Of a DNA stretch of 64,000 bases, positions 42,119-52,873 are shown piece by piece (within the stretch, counting starts at the first letter, position 1; each line of letters opens with the position of its first letter). The position numbers and the translations under genes are program-made. This DNA comes from Agaricus subrufescens (taxonomy: Eukaryota; Basidiomycota; Agaricomycetes; Agaricales; Agaricaceae): contig CM057063.1 in the NCBI GenBank assembly GCA_029945375.1, forward strand, positions 2,167,894-2,231,893, read 5' to 3'. The notes under the pieces are model-generated. The model was given only the letters and a program-made list of their open reading frames with translations, ran no database searches and had not been told where the DNA came from.

Positions 42119-43123
42119 ATGCGCAACTTCCGCTTGCTGTGCACCACAGACAACCCCATCAAACATCACCGTGGAGAGTCTGCTGAGGATGCCCAGCGTT
42201 GTGTCGATGCCCTCATCACTGGCGTCGAGTGTGATCAGTGCGACCATGACCGCACCGGCCACTGCAGCAAAACCAAACCCCCTGCCTTGCGTCAATTTGC
42301 AGCTGAGCTGTGCCACGCACCTACATTTATCATGGGAAATGGTACACCTGCCACCTTTTTGCTTTTAACTCTTCTCCCTTACTGACTTTATCCAGGACTC
42401 TGCATTTGCAATTGCAACCTCGACGTCACCCACTACCAGATCCAAGGCTTGGAGTGACAGCTCAGCCTCGCTGTCTCCCACTATCATTCGCTCGTTGTCG
42501 AGAGCGCCATCAACTTCCTTGCGGCTTATCACTATCATGACAAAAAGCCTGAGTTCTGGATTGAGGCCCAGCTTGTTTCTGACATTGAAGGGTTTGAAAC
42601 ACTGCTTGCTGATGCCGAGCAGATTGTCAGCTACAATGAGCGCACTCTCACCACCTCCGATCTTCCTGCTTATGATGTCGAGGTGCTTGACACTCTCTCT
42701 GGTCCACGTCGCTCTGAAAACCTCCTCATCTCTGGTCGCACACTGTACAATTCTTTCCGCCACTTCGGCAAGTGGATGGGCGAAAAGCCCTTCCTCGTCA
42801 AAGATCAGCAGCCTCTCGTTCAACCCTCCTGGTGGGACTGTCACGTCGCAGCCTGTGACAAGGCCGGCATCCCGCCATCTACTTGCGCTAACCCTCAATT
42901 CTCCAAGGCGTTCGACAACTACCTCCGCACCCCTCTGATGATGGTGCCTGAACCGGCAGCCATCCCTACCAAGCCCAACTCGCCCACTCGATCTCCTGCT
43001 GGAGCTGCCCCGTCTACGCCTTCTGGGCAAATGATGCAGACTCCTCTTTCGCCAACCTCCCCTAGCGCTATGGACGTCGAGGCCTCTCTCCAGCCAACCT
43101 CGCCCAGCAACACCAATGGTTGA
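42119..43123 (+). pseudogene. A2: plus-strand two-exon gene, one nonsense codon
   Basis: Exons 42119-42341 and 42396-43123 join in frame across a 54-bp GT..AG intron, giving 316 residues. A TATA box (GTATATAAG) lies at about 41972, about 150 bp upstream of the ATG. Exon 1 has a Cys/His cluster (LLCTTDNP.., VECDQCDHDRTGHCSK) and a CICNCN motif follows at the junction, suggesting metal binding. The middle reads LPAYDVEVLDTLSGP and SWWDCHVAACDKAG; the C-terminus is Pro/Ser/Thr-rich with repeated PTSPS. TGA at 42455 interrupts the frame where CGA would fit. No family recognised. It lies in the interior of Gypsy-2, antisense to pol. Confidence 0.5.
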
Positions 43124-43816
43124 GTGGCTGCCTTCTCCGAGGGTGTCAAGGGGTAGGCGTGTTGATTGGGTACTCGATCGGTGGTGGCGGTTGTCCTCTG
43201 TTTTGTGTTTCTTTTATATATCCACCTTGAACATTGTTTTTCTGTTTTTTCTCTCTTTTTCTTGAACTTTTTCTCACTAGTCTTATCTTGCATTAGTGCT
43301 TTACTACTTCTTAATTGCATGTAGTTAGCCCTCGTTTCTCTTCAGACTAGTTCTTCTCTCATCTTGTTCTCTTCTTGCCTTGTTGTTTCCTCATCCTGTA
43401 GTAGCATCGTGCTACCATATCTCGTTTCCAAAAAATCCCCACTCAATGTTATGTTGATTTCATTTCTGCGACTCTTTTACTACTGAGTGTGAATTCCCGA
43501 TCTAAAACAATAAGCGGTTGTGTTCTCGTTCTGCGCCAGCCTATAAATAACCCGATCAATCACAGCTTATTTATAGATCTGCCCCAGATTCTGTTAGAGT
43601 AGCCCTGTCTTGTAACGTTGCCTCGGCACAACACCTCGCCTAATAGAACCTGTTTTTAATCCCCTGATTTCTGAGTTAAAACCGATCCGAGACGCATTGC
43701 TCTCCCCCTCACTATGGAAACAGACGTCCTCATCGATCACCGCTCTCACTTCAGAAAAAAATTTTTCCTCGATCACACCCTTGATGCATTCTCGACGAAT
43801 ATAAGTTCTCCGTAGA
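43124..43816. other. spacer; possible diverged LTR edge near 43696
   Basis: A TATA-like CCTATAAATA lies at about 43540. At 43698-43712 TCTCCCCCTCACTATG resembles the purine tract next to the Gypsy-2 left LTR (TCTCCCCCCCACTATG), and the bases after it (GACGTCCTCATCGAT for GACTGTCCTCAGTC) are also similar. The sequence to its left does not resemble the Gypsy-2 LTR, so a related but different LTR may have ended here. Confidence 0.35.
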
Positions 43817-45295
43817 ATGTCTCGCCGCCTAACCATGTGTCTCAACTGTAGTCTGCATCAGCTTCAATTGTACAACAATTCCAATCCTTTCTGTTGCGGA
43901 CGCGGAGGCTGAGGCCATGGTAGGGGTTTATTACGAGGTGGTCTCGGTCGAGGGAGGGGTCTATCCCCTTCCTATAATTTCTCCCACTATCGCAATAGCA
44001 TCTCGCCCTACTTTGACAGTAGCTCTTCAGACGAGGATTGCCATACCACTCCCATGCCTACTGAACCATCGCTCCCCACTAAACAGGCATACGAGGAGGC
44101 TGTACATCTCCTTGACGCGGAAATCTCATCTTATTTCCACCACTTCAATCATCAACACACTAGTCCTGCTGTTGCCCAGAGTTTGGCTGGTCCACTCGAG
44201 GCAGCGGGAAGTTTTCTGGTACCCCTCCTTCTCTCCTCAACTGAATCATTCTGTGCTCACAACATCCTAGACTTCTCTTCTGCAGGCCCTGCAGTGCTAC
44301 ACTGTTGCTCAGTCTTCTAGTGAAATGCAACAGCTCCTCGCTCGTTCCAAAAGCATGTATGAATCCTACGCTAACTTCCGAGGCAAGGGTCACAAGCAAC
44401 CCGCAGTTTTCAACGAGTTGTGTACTATGCTCAGCGCTGTAGATTGCAATCTCGGAAACAGCAAACAAGGTCCCCCTACAAAGCCAGCTGCAGAACGTGA
44501 CGACTCTACTGGTCGAGGCACTTCTGAACCTCTGGCCAAGAAGGTAAGATCAGCCAACTTTCCACTCTCGCTTTTCCATACCAGCCTATTCTAGAGGCAT
44601 CGAACTATTCCTCAACTTCCTCCAGACAGCTCAGAGTCCTCCGAGGACGAAGTAGAGTCCCAGACTATAGTCGAGGCTGCGACACTACTCCAGCCTTCCA
44701 CTTCTCTAAACGTATGCGCCTTCATCTCACACTCATTCATGCTAATCCACACCCTCAGATGGAGGTAGACAGCGAAGCCATTCCTCCCCCATCCTCAGAC
44801 AGTCCTGGACCTGCCTCTCTTCACAGTGCAGCGCCGATAACTCAAAACATCACTGGGCCCACTATCCTAGGCGACCAAGATCAAGTTATGCAGACTCGCC
44901 CTTGTAGCAACTCTATGTCCGCGACTGTAAGCTTCCTGTCCGGAACTGATGTTCTCGGACCTCACTTCTTTTTCTTTCCTAGGACCTATATCCTGGCACA
45001 GCGCAAATGGTACGCATTTTCCACATGCTGCCCCCTGGCTCCGAAATCCAGCGAGAACACTATCTCAATGCCCTCCGATTACAGCCTCGGGAACGTCCAC
45101 CCATTTTGAACGTTATCTCAGCTGCTACTGGTGTGTCCTAGACTCTTTTCACCTTCACTTATTCTAATTCTCTTCTCAGCTGACACCAAATCAATAGTCT
45201 CGACTGGGTCCTCCAACAGTTCTAACTCCTCTTCACTCGTATCCAACAGCCTAATGATCGCGTGGGAATACTCGAGTCTCTCCCTCGCCAGGTAA
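43817..45295 (+). pseudogene. A3: antisense six-exon accessory gene overlapping Gypsy-2 pol, one nonsense codon
   Basis: Exons 43817-44218, 44286-44543, 44595-44711, 44759-44926, 44983-45130 and 45180-45295 join into 1209 nt (402 residues) with the frame preserved across five GT..AG introns of 47-67 bp. The start has CLNCSLHQL and PFCCGRGG followed by an Arg/Gly-rich stretch; TGA at 43910 interrupts this (CGA would read Arg). The middle has helical segments (QAYEEAVHLLDAEISSY, EMQQLLARSKSMYESYANF), then acidic and Pro-rich exons, and exon 5 reads GSEIQREHYLNALRLQ. The last exon is antisense to the pol C-terminus, an overlap of about 180 bp. The function is unknown. Confidence 0.6.
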
Positions 45296-48200
45296 GGAAT
45301 AACCCGGAATGCAGCCACTTTATTTTGCCATACCGAGCCATCCATCTCAGCCAGAACATATGCTCCCCCTTTCAACCTTTGAACCACTACCATGGGTCCG
45401 AGATATCGAGGTTTTATTTTCCTATTGGCTGACATTTCGATCGCGGAATTCTTCACCAGGACCAAGCTCCCTGCCTCCAGATCATATTCCCTAATCCTCA
45501 CTTTCACATCTTCCTCCAATTTCAAAGCTCAATCAACTTTTTCCTTTGTCAACCTTGCTCTCATTTGCTCCACATGTTTAACATGTTTAGCCAGTGCGAG
45601 AGCCCTTAGACCGATCAACTCCGCAGTCTCGACAAATTGATCAGGATATTTCACCAACCAAGTCGCCTCGACTACGTCCAAAGGTATCATAGGATGAGCC
45701 CCAGTAACCATGAAGTAGGGAGAACATCCTGTCCCCTTCTTTACAGTAATCCTGTCCGCCCACATAACTTGATGTAGGTGCCAAAACCACTTTTTTACTT
45801 CACTGTCTGTAGCCTTGTATAACATCTGCCGTACATCCCAATGGGGCCTCTCGACAATGCCATTAGCCCTCGAGTTATATGGCGAGATTGTTACACCCCT
45901 AATTCCATATTTATCCTCGAGCCACCTCACCGCTTTCCTAAACGGCGAGCCATTGTCTGTGACTATTTTCACAAGACTGCCCCATCGACAGATTATGTCC
46001 TCGAATAGCCATTGACCAATTGATTTTGCGTCCTCGGTTCTCAACGCTCTTGCCTCCATCCATGACGAAAGTCCACATCTGCCATGCACAATGTATTTAC
46101 AACCATTTGAGGCAGGTGTCATGTGTACTGTGTCCGCATGCAAAACTTGAAAGATCAAGGGAGTATGCGTAACCACTGGTGGCAACTCCATTGCCATCTT
46201 TTGCCGCACCTGACATAAGTGACATGAACAAACGTACCAGCTAACGTTGGCTTCCATCTCGGGCCACCAAAACCATTGACTGATCAGTCTTGACGTAGCA
46301 TACACTCCTTGATGCCCCAATTTGTCGTGACATTCCCTCATGATTTCCATCCTATTTTCTATCTTGATCACCAACTGAGCATAATCATCCCCTGGTCTTT
46401 GATGATACAACTTCCCATCTTTATCTAACCAGAAGTTCGAGGCCGCTCTTGACAATTTCGCCTCCTCGATTGTAAGTCGATCTTTTGGTAATCTCTCCAC
46501 TCAATGAACAATCCAGTCTCAGACCTTTCCCAACCAACTGTCCTGTTCTTGAGCCGCAATGGTCCTGCAATCCTCATTGTAACCATCTTGACCGTTTTCT
46601 TCATTTACCGCCTGTTCCTCTTCCTCGATCATTTTCCCAAGGAATACTCGAACTGGTTTGGCAATGTCTCAATTATTGGATAATCGTCGCTTCTCAGCTA
46701 TTTCCGCATCTAGACACTTTCTTGCGAAGTCGAGGTCCAATTGATAACTATGGTCCATTGCTATCACTTCAGCAAAGAAACCTTTTCTGTCATCTATTTC
46801 CTCGACAAAATTGTCTATTGGTAGAGGGCCTTCTTCTCCCTCATTCTCTTTAACCAACTCGATCTCTTCTCCGTCATCATCTGACCCATCATCATACTGT
46901 CGAGTTGCTTTATCTCCAGGATACCATTTCCTCCGAGACAATCCATCAGGTCCAAAGCCTTTTCCCTTTCGATGAACCAGTGTGAAGTGGAAATGAGTTC
47001 GAATATAAACCACCCAACGATTCACAGTCACGCTGAGTAACTTGCCGGCATTGTTCAACATTCCATGCAAGTACTTCACATCAGTCTCGACTATGAGATT
47101 TCAACATCCTCGAAGTAGATAATTCTCCTCCTTGAGCGCCATGCGCAATCCCACTAACTCTCGCTTTGGTTGAGAATATTGTTGTTGCCTCGGATCCATT
47201 AATATCGAATTAAATTTGATATAATGAATTATTTTTGGCTCCAACTCGTCTCACTGATACAGGTAATACCCAACAGCCCTCCAAGATGAGTCCACAGCTA
47301 ACACAATTGGCTGCTCACTTGGAAACCTTGGATTCCTTGTATGAAAACAGTCTCAGATAGCTTCTTTGATCTCAAGCTGAGCCGCTTTCTCAATTGCGCC
47401 CCACTTGAAGGTAACTCCCTTCTTGCAAAGATTATACAAGGGAACTGCCTTCATAACAAAGTCTCGAATGTGATGTCTACACATTACCGCCATCCCCAAG
47501 AAAGCTCAGATGTCAGTAGTGTTTTCACAGTCACCCCAATTCAAAATTTTCTCGATCGTTTCCGCTTTCAGCTTTCGCCCTTTATATGAACACTCAAATC
47601 CTAGGATAACCACTGTATCTGCACATATCGTCGTTTTAGGTCCCGAGAACGTTCCCCCAGCATACTTCATTCGCTGTAGAATATGATTCACGTTTTCCAT
47701 ATGCTTGAACACGAATTTTCTAATCCCCAAATTATCATGCAAGACTTCCGGTACTCCCTTGGCGTTTTCATATCTAGTCACGGGGCCCCTAATTGGCACA
47801 TTGTCTATATATGGCAATGTGAACTCGGGAATCTCGTCTCGGAGAATGTAAGTCACATCCTTGTGAAAGATCGGCACAGAATTAGTCCATCCCATTGGCA
47901 AGGTAACCAGGCGTAAGGCCCCGAACAGCGTCTGGAACGTCATTAGGTCCCTCGAACCCTTGGCAATTTCTCTTTCATTGTAACTCACATACAAATCAAG
48001 TATCCCATTACAGGCTCAACCCGCAAAATGCATTGCCAACTCCTCAGTCACGGGTGGTAGCCCTGAGTGCGCGATCATAACCTCGTTCAAAGGCTCGAGA
48101 CTGTGCACTAGGTGCAAACTCTTCCCATCCTTTTTAATTACACAGAACCATCTCAACCGATAAGACGCATTTGAGGGTTTGTATACTCCCGCATTGATCT

Positions 48201-48972
48201 TTCTCCGGATGATCCTACATACTTCATCATAAACCGCAGGTGGGATTCTCAAGTTTCTCAAAACCCAAGGTGTGTGAGGCACAGTAGGAATCTCGACTGA
48301 AGGGAAATATTCTTTCTTGAAGCTCCCCCTCTCCGAGTTGTCCCACACGAACGCTTCATTTTGCGCCATGACTAACCAATGCATCAACTTAACCTCCTCA
48401 GGCCATAAAAACCCATCACTATGCGCTTTATCCATTTTTAACATTCACTCCTCGGTATATCTTCCTGTTGGTACGAACTCAGATGGCCTCCTCAGTAGTT
48501 CTGGCATATCTTTTAGAGGATCCCCAATAATATTTCTAACAATTCGAAATTTATCCTGTACTTCTCCTAGGACAGGCCTGACTTTCAGCGCGACTGGCTT
48601 ATACTTCTTTGCCAGACAATGCACTAACTCTCAAGGATCACCTGGTTCCTCCAACTCTTCCACCGCAACTGATTTATTTCTCAAGTCATGTGGTCTCGAC
48701 AGTATATTCAGGTACTGCTCAAATGTCTTTTTCTCATCTGAGTCCCCTTTTCTTTCCAAGCTCTTTGATAGATATAAAAGTTTGAGCTCATCTGTAGTAT
48801 ATGCTTCAGTCTTGATAGGCAAGTACTCCGTTATACTAGCTTCTCTGTTTTCATCCACTTCAATTATACAAGCCACCTCTCCTCCATCCCACTCGTCGGA
48901 ATCCTCGAGGTGAGTTAAAAATTTACTGCTGGCCGAGAGGGAAGTTGTCCTCAGCTGTAAGTTGGAATACAC
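45118..48972 (-). pseudogene. pol: Gypsy-2 pol: RT, RNase H, integrase with ten TGA stops
   Basis: One minus-strand frame carries everything, broken only by TGA at 48631, 48445, 48016, 47506, 47353, 47251, 47101, 46669, 46501 and 45529. RT: VYKPSNASYRLRWFCVIKKDG, LPMGWTNSVPIFHKDV and the active site LPYIDNVPI, where the second Asp of YIDD is Asn (GAT to AAT in a CpG). RNase H: VLAVDSSWRAVGYYL and the VETDVKYLHGML strand. Integrase: GHQGVYATSRLISQWFWWP with CSCHLC, then ADTVHM, VTDNGSPF and NGIVERPHWD. The C-terminus (KVRIREYDLEAGSLVLVKNS, YLGPMVV) is the beta-barrel that follows integrase in Gypsy elements. Truncating the frame at each stop gives the separate short ORFs one would otherwise list. 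Confidence 0.88.
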
Positions 48973-50040
48973 ATTGAGGCTTTAGTCTCGGGGTTTTTCA
49001 AATTAAGATACTGTCTTCCGTCTTGATGATTTACGACCTCGCTTGCTGTAACCAAGTCAAAAGGACGACCCAGTAAGACTCTATATGGTGCCTTCTCAAC
49101 TACGTGCACCTGAAGCTGTACTGTGAGATCCCCTAAGGTAAACAGCACATTCTTGGCTAGACCACACGTCTGAGACACCTGCCCATTGGCCGATTGCATG
49201 TTAATTTGCAGGCTTGGATCCCAACTGAGTTTACAGTCCACGGCAGCCTCCCTCGACATCATCACCACTTGTGACCCACTATCTAACAGTGCCTCTTCCT
49301 CTCGGACACCATTAATAAGTGTTGGAATGACCATCAATTCAGCTACATCCTTTGCTGAGAGACGATTGTGCTCTGCTACCGCAAATATCATAGTCCTCGA
49401 CTCTTCTGCTGAGTATCAAGTCAACAATTGCAGTACCGGGTCTTTCCCTGTACACATATCCTCGACCCCACTAGGCTCGACTGATCCCCCAGTACTCATT
49501 AATATGTTTACATCAATGACTCTACAGGATCTGCCTTCCTCATCTTCTGAGTTGGTGTTCTCTTCTGTCTTGACTGACTCCGGTACCTCTGCCACTACCT
49601 CCTCAATGACTGATACTTCACCAGTAGGTACTCTCTTTTTCGAGATGAGTCCCTTCATGGCTTCTCGCAGTCGAGGGGCCAATGCCAGAAGTTCCTTCTG
49701 CGTGATCGTTATATGATTCCCTTCAAACCTCGATAAAAGTTCTGCTATGTCCACACCCTCCTCGACTTTAGTCTGGTGCTTATATGCCAGTCCCCTTTTA
49801 TTCTCCTTGAAATACTCGGCAGGTAGTGGTGGCACTTCTACTACTGCTTTCAACCCTGGTACCTTCCTATAAGGAAACTTCTCGACTCTTGTAGACAAGG
49901 TCTCTTTTGCCTCAACTACTTCCTTCTTTTTATTTTTCTGCTTCTCTCCCGGGTTCTCTTTCCTAGAATCGTCCTCAGTCACCTTAACACCTCTGAAACT
50001 AACTGGTTCTCCAGAGACTGGCTTTGTCACCGGACGTCCT
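48951..50040 (-). pseudogene. Gypsy-2 protease region, separate frame
   Basis: This frame is -1 relative to gag. It starts after a TTTTTTAG run at the gag stop (50039) and ends 22 bases inside the start of the pol frame. It holds a Lys/Glu-rich linker, a helical segment with ITQKELLALAPRLREAMKG, and an aspartic protease: EALLDSGSQVVMMS with YRVLLGRPFD (the flap/LLGRP motif of retropepsins). TGA at 49416 interrupts it just before the protease; CGA would fit. gag, protease and pol thus occupy three different frames. Confidence 0.7.
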
Positions 50041-51973
50041 AAAAAACCGAGCCCTGCTCCTTAGTGGCAGAAAGCAAACTCGATAACTTTCTCAAGAGTG
50101 CCTCCTCGCTATCATCTTTGCCCTCGACTACTGTCTTGGAGTCTCCCTGTCCAGAACTACCCGTCGCATCTGGTATTTTATGCAGTAGAGCCTCCATTCC
50201 AGCAATCTTCCCTTTCAAACTTTCTAGCTTGAGATCCTTTTTATTTATCCCCTCCTCTCTTTTCAGAATAGTTGGCGGATTCTCATAAGCAGGACCTATA
50301 TATCCCATATCCGGCTCCTCGTCTGCTGGTTCATCAATCCAGGACATGACAGTCACGGGCATAAATTTCCTAACACACTCTCGGATATTCAACCCTGCCT
50401 CCCACGGAATTGCTGCACCATTCGAGAACTGAATCTTGTTACCATCCGTCTTAATCTTTCCATCCTTCTCATCTTGCATCTTATAAGAGCAGGTTGCCCA
50501 TCTATGGTCCTTGCCACAATAGAAACATCCTTGACGACCTTCCGGTGTGTAATTGTTCTGGAAAGGTGGTCTCAGATGCAGAGGAAAGTTATCCGGGGGT
50601 CTCAATCCTTGGGTAGTGAAACTCAATCTCAATGAGTTGAGACTTCCCTGTAGACTCTTCTGCTGTGTCATCCATAAATCTTTCATCACATTCATCTCTT
50701 GTTACATCTCTTGACAGATAGCTTCTACATCTGCTGATCCCTGAACCATGGCTGTCATCTTGTGCTTTGCCAAGCCCCTTGCCTTTGAGGAAGCTTTCTC
50801 GACAGTCAAGTCACTAGCCCTAACAAGATTTTTGCTTCCTACTAACTCCACAGCTTTCGAGATTACTTCCTTCCAATCATACAGATCCTCGTTTCTAGTC
50901 TGGACATTCGAGCCAGCATTTCTCAACGTTCCATTCAGAGCTAGCCTTATATTTAGCTGGTCCCTAAATGTCGAGTCGAGAGACGACACAAATGCCTCGA
51001 CTATCTCTCTATTCGAGATAAGTGCAGGAGGCTTCAAACACTTTTCAGCTATGACCTGGAATTTACACCTGAAAGATAACAGTCGCGACACCTCGGCCAA
51101 AGTGATAACACGGAATCTCGAACACAAATCCTTTAACGCTCCCACCGAGCCTGCTTCTTTTTCTACAAGCTCAGGGTATTCTGAGTTGAGCGCCTTTCTA
51201 AAGTTGCTCCATCTTCCCGTGGACTCTGGAATGGCCAGCCATTCCATTCTAATGTTGTGTGGAATGCAGGCTAACGCCCACTTCATCTTCTTGTTCTCAT
51301 CTGTCAACACGACCGATTCACAAGTCTGGTCGAGGTGCCAAATAAAATCAGGTAATGCATCTACATCACCCTCCCATTTTGGCATGCCAGCTGTCATCGG
51401 CGCAGGCATCTCCCTTCTAGACATTCTTGGTCTTGCTGCTGGTGGTGGTGGATTTGTAGGGGGTTTTGGTTGTACAGAAGGCTGGCTCGGAGCCGATGTT
51501 CTTTTAGCTTGAGGGGAACTTGTAGGGGCCACGGGTACTGAAACACTGGCTGCGGTGCTCGAGAACAAAGTCAAGGGAGAGATAGGCTGAGTCGCAGGTA
51601 CTTTTTCAACTTCTGAGGGCACAGACTCCTCCAGATGAAAAAGGTCTTTCAGTTGTTGTTGGTACAAGCTCGGAGCTGGCAGATTAAAAGCTAAACTGGT
51701 AGCTGATGACCCCCCTGACTGTCGAGTGAACGGTGATTCTCCGAGACTGATGGAACTCGCGGAAGGAAGTGGTAAACCCCCCCTAGGTACTATTGGCACT
51801 TGAATATGAGGCACAGCTGCACGTCTACTTGGACTGGCTGATCCAATTATAAAGCCCCCTGGAACTTCTAATCTCAACTGATCAGAACTCCCAAACAAAC
51901 TCTCTAATTGCCTTTCCAGAAACAGGTTACGCTCTGTATCATCTGATGCTCCCTCGGTAGGAACTCCCCACAC
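50039..51973 (-). pseudogene. gag: Gypsy-2 gag with one TAA
   Basis: Reads from 51973 (start codon uncertain, the frame continues slightly upstream) to TAG at 50039, interrupted by TAA at 50702 where CAA would continue the protein. It has a Ser/Pro-rich N-terminus, a capsid-like domain with PAPMTAGMPKWEGDVDALPD and a C-terminal helix bundle, and a zinc knuckle CFYCGKDHRWATC, which is C-X2-C-X3-H-X4-C, one residue shorter than usual before His. The C-terminus is Lys/Glu/Ser-rich. It is directly downstream of the 5' LTR and primer-binding site, the expected place for gag. Confidence 0.75.
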
Positions 51974-52285
51974 TTTGCGCGTAAATTCAGGCTCGACTCC
52001 TGTCTCGACTTCTAACCCTTGACTCTCTTCTCTCTCCTTTCCTTTTTCTCTTCACTTCTCTTCCCTAGCTCGCTTCAATGCTAAATCTGGATCCTCGGGG
52101 ATGGGAATGAGGCTTGAGGCCTGCAAGTTCAAAGTAGCCCTCCCTAATTTCCCTTTTTGCTCCAGTTTTCTCCGAGACTACGCTCCTGTCCTTTGTCCTT
52201 TCCTAGACCACCTCTTTCGAGCTGTATCACAAAGGCTCAAACACAATAAACTCTGAAAAACTTAATCACTTTCAATCTGAAACTC

Positions 52286-52304
52286 CCCTCATGGTGGGCT
52301 CCAG
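52286..52304 (-). promoter_or_regulatory. Gypsy-2 primer-binding site
   Basis: On the minus strand TGGAGCCCACCATGAGGGG starts two bases after the 5' LTR end. It begins TGG, complementary to a tRNA CCA end. Confidence 0.6.
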
Positions 52305-52513
52305 ATGAAGAGACTAGATTGGTGTGAATGTGGAAAATAAAATATAAAAAATATAAAAAATATAAAAAATATAAAATCGAATGTGAATGCAACCCTTTGA
52401 ATTACACCGAGTCTCGAGTGCAGTTCATGGGGAGAATAAATCAGAAAGAAAGTGAAAGTAAGCGTCTTGATTAAATATTAAATGAAAATAGGGGTAGAAT
52501 AGAAATGTGAAAC

Positions 52514-52754
52514 TGTTAATCTAGTGATATGAGATTCTCTGATTGAACGGAAGAAACAACCATTGATTAATACCTAGTGATATGACTAGGTACATGTTAG
52601 GATGATATACATAACGAGATAAGGGAGGACACATACGATTCTCTGATTGAACGGAAGAAACAACCAGAGAATCGGATACGGAAACAATGTCTAATATACT
52701 GGACTCGGAGGTCATGTGATTTATGATCATGTCTTTGACCAATGAATACGTTCA
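52514..52754 (-). repeat. Copia-2 3' LTR
   Basis: Begins TGTTAATCTAG and ends ACGTTCA on the plus strand. An internal 29-bp direct repeat (GATTCTCTGATTGAACGG..) starts at 52533 and 52637. Confidence 0.9.
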
Positions 52755-52873
52755 TCTTTGACCTAATGATACATTCAAGAAGGAAGAAAAAAAAAAAAAA
52801 CACAGAAAAACGAATGTAGAGAGGAAGAGAGAGAGAAAAAACGAGCTGAATAAACAAGAAGAAGGAAGAGGAA

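Noticed and set aside
48317..48913. Plus-strand 198-residue frame
   Set aside because: It is antisense to the RT region of Gypsy-2 pol, Ser-rich by complement of Arg/Glu-rich coding, and has no splice sites or homologue in the other accessory genes.
50748..51512. Plus-strand 254-residue frame
   Set aside because: It is antisense to Gypsy-2 gag over its entire length; the gag frame explains the sequence.
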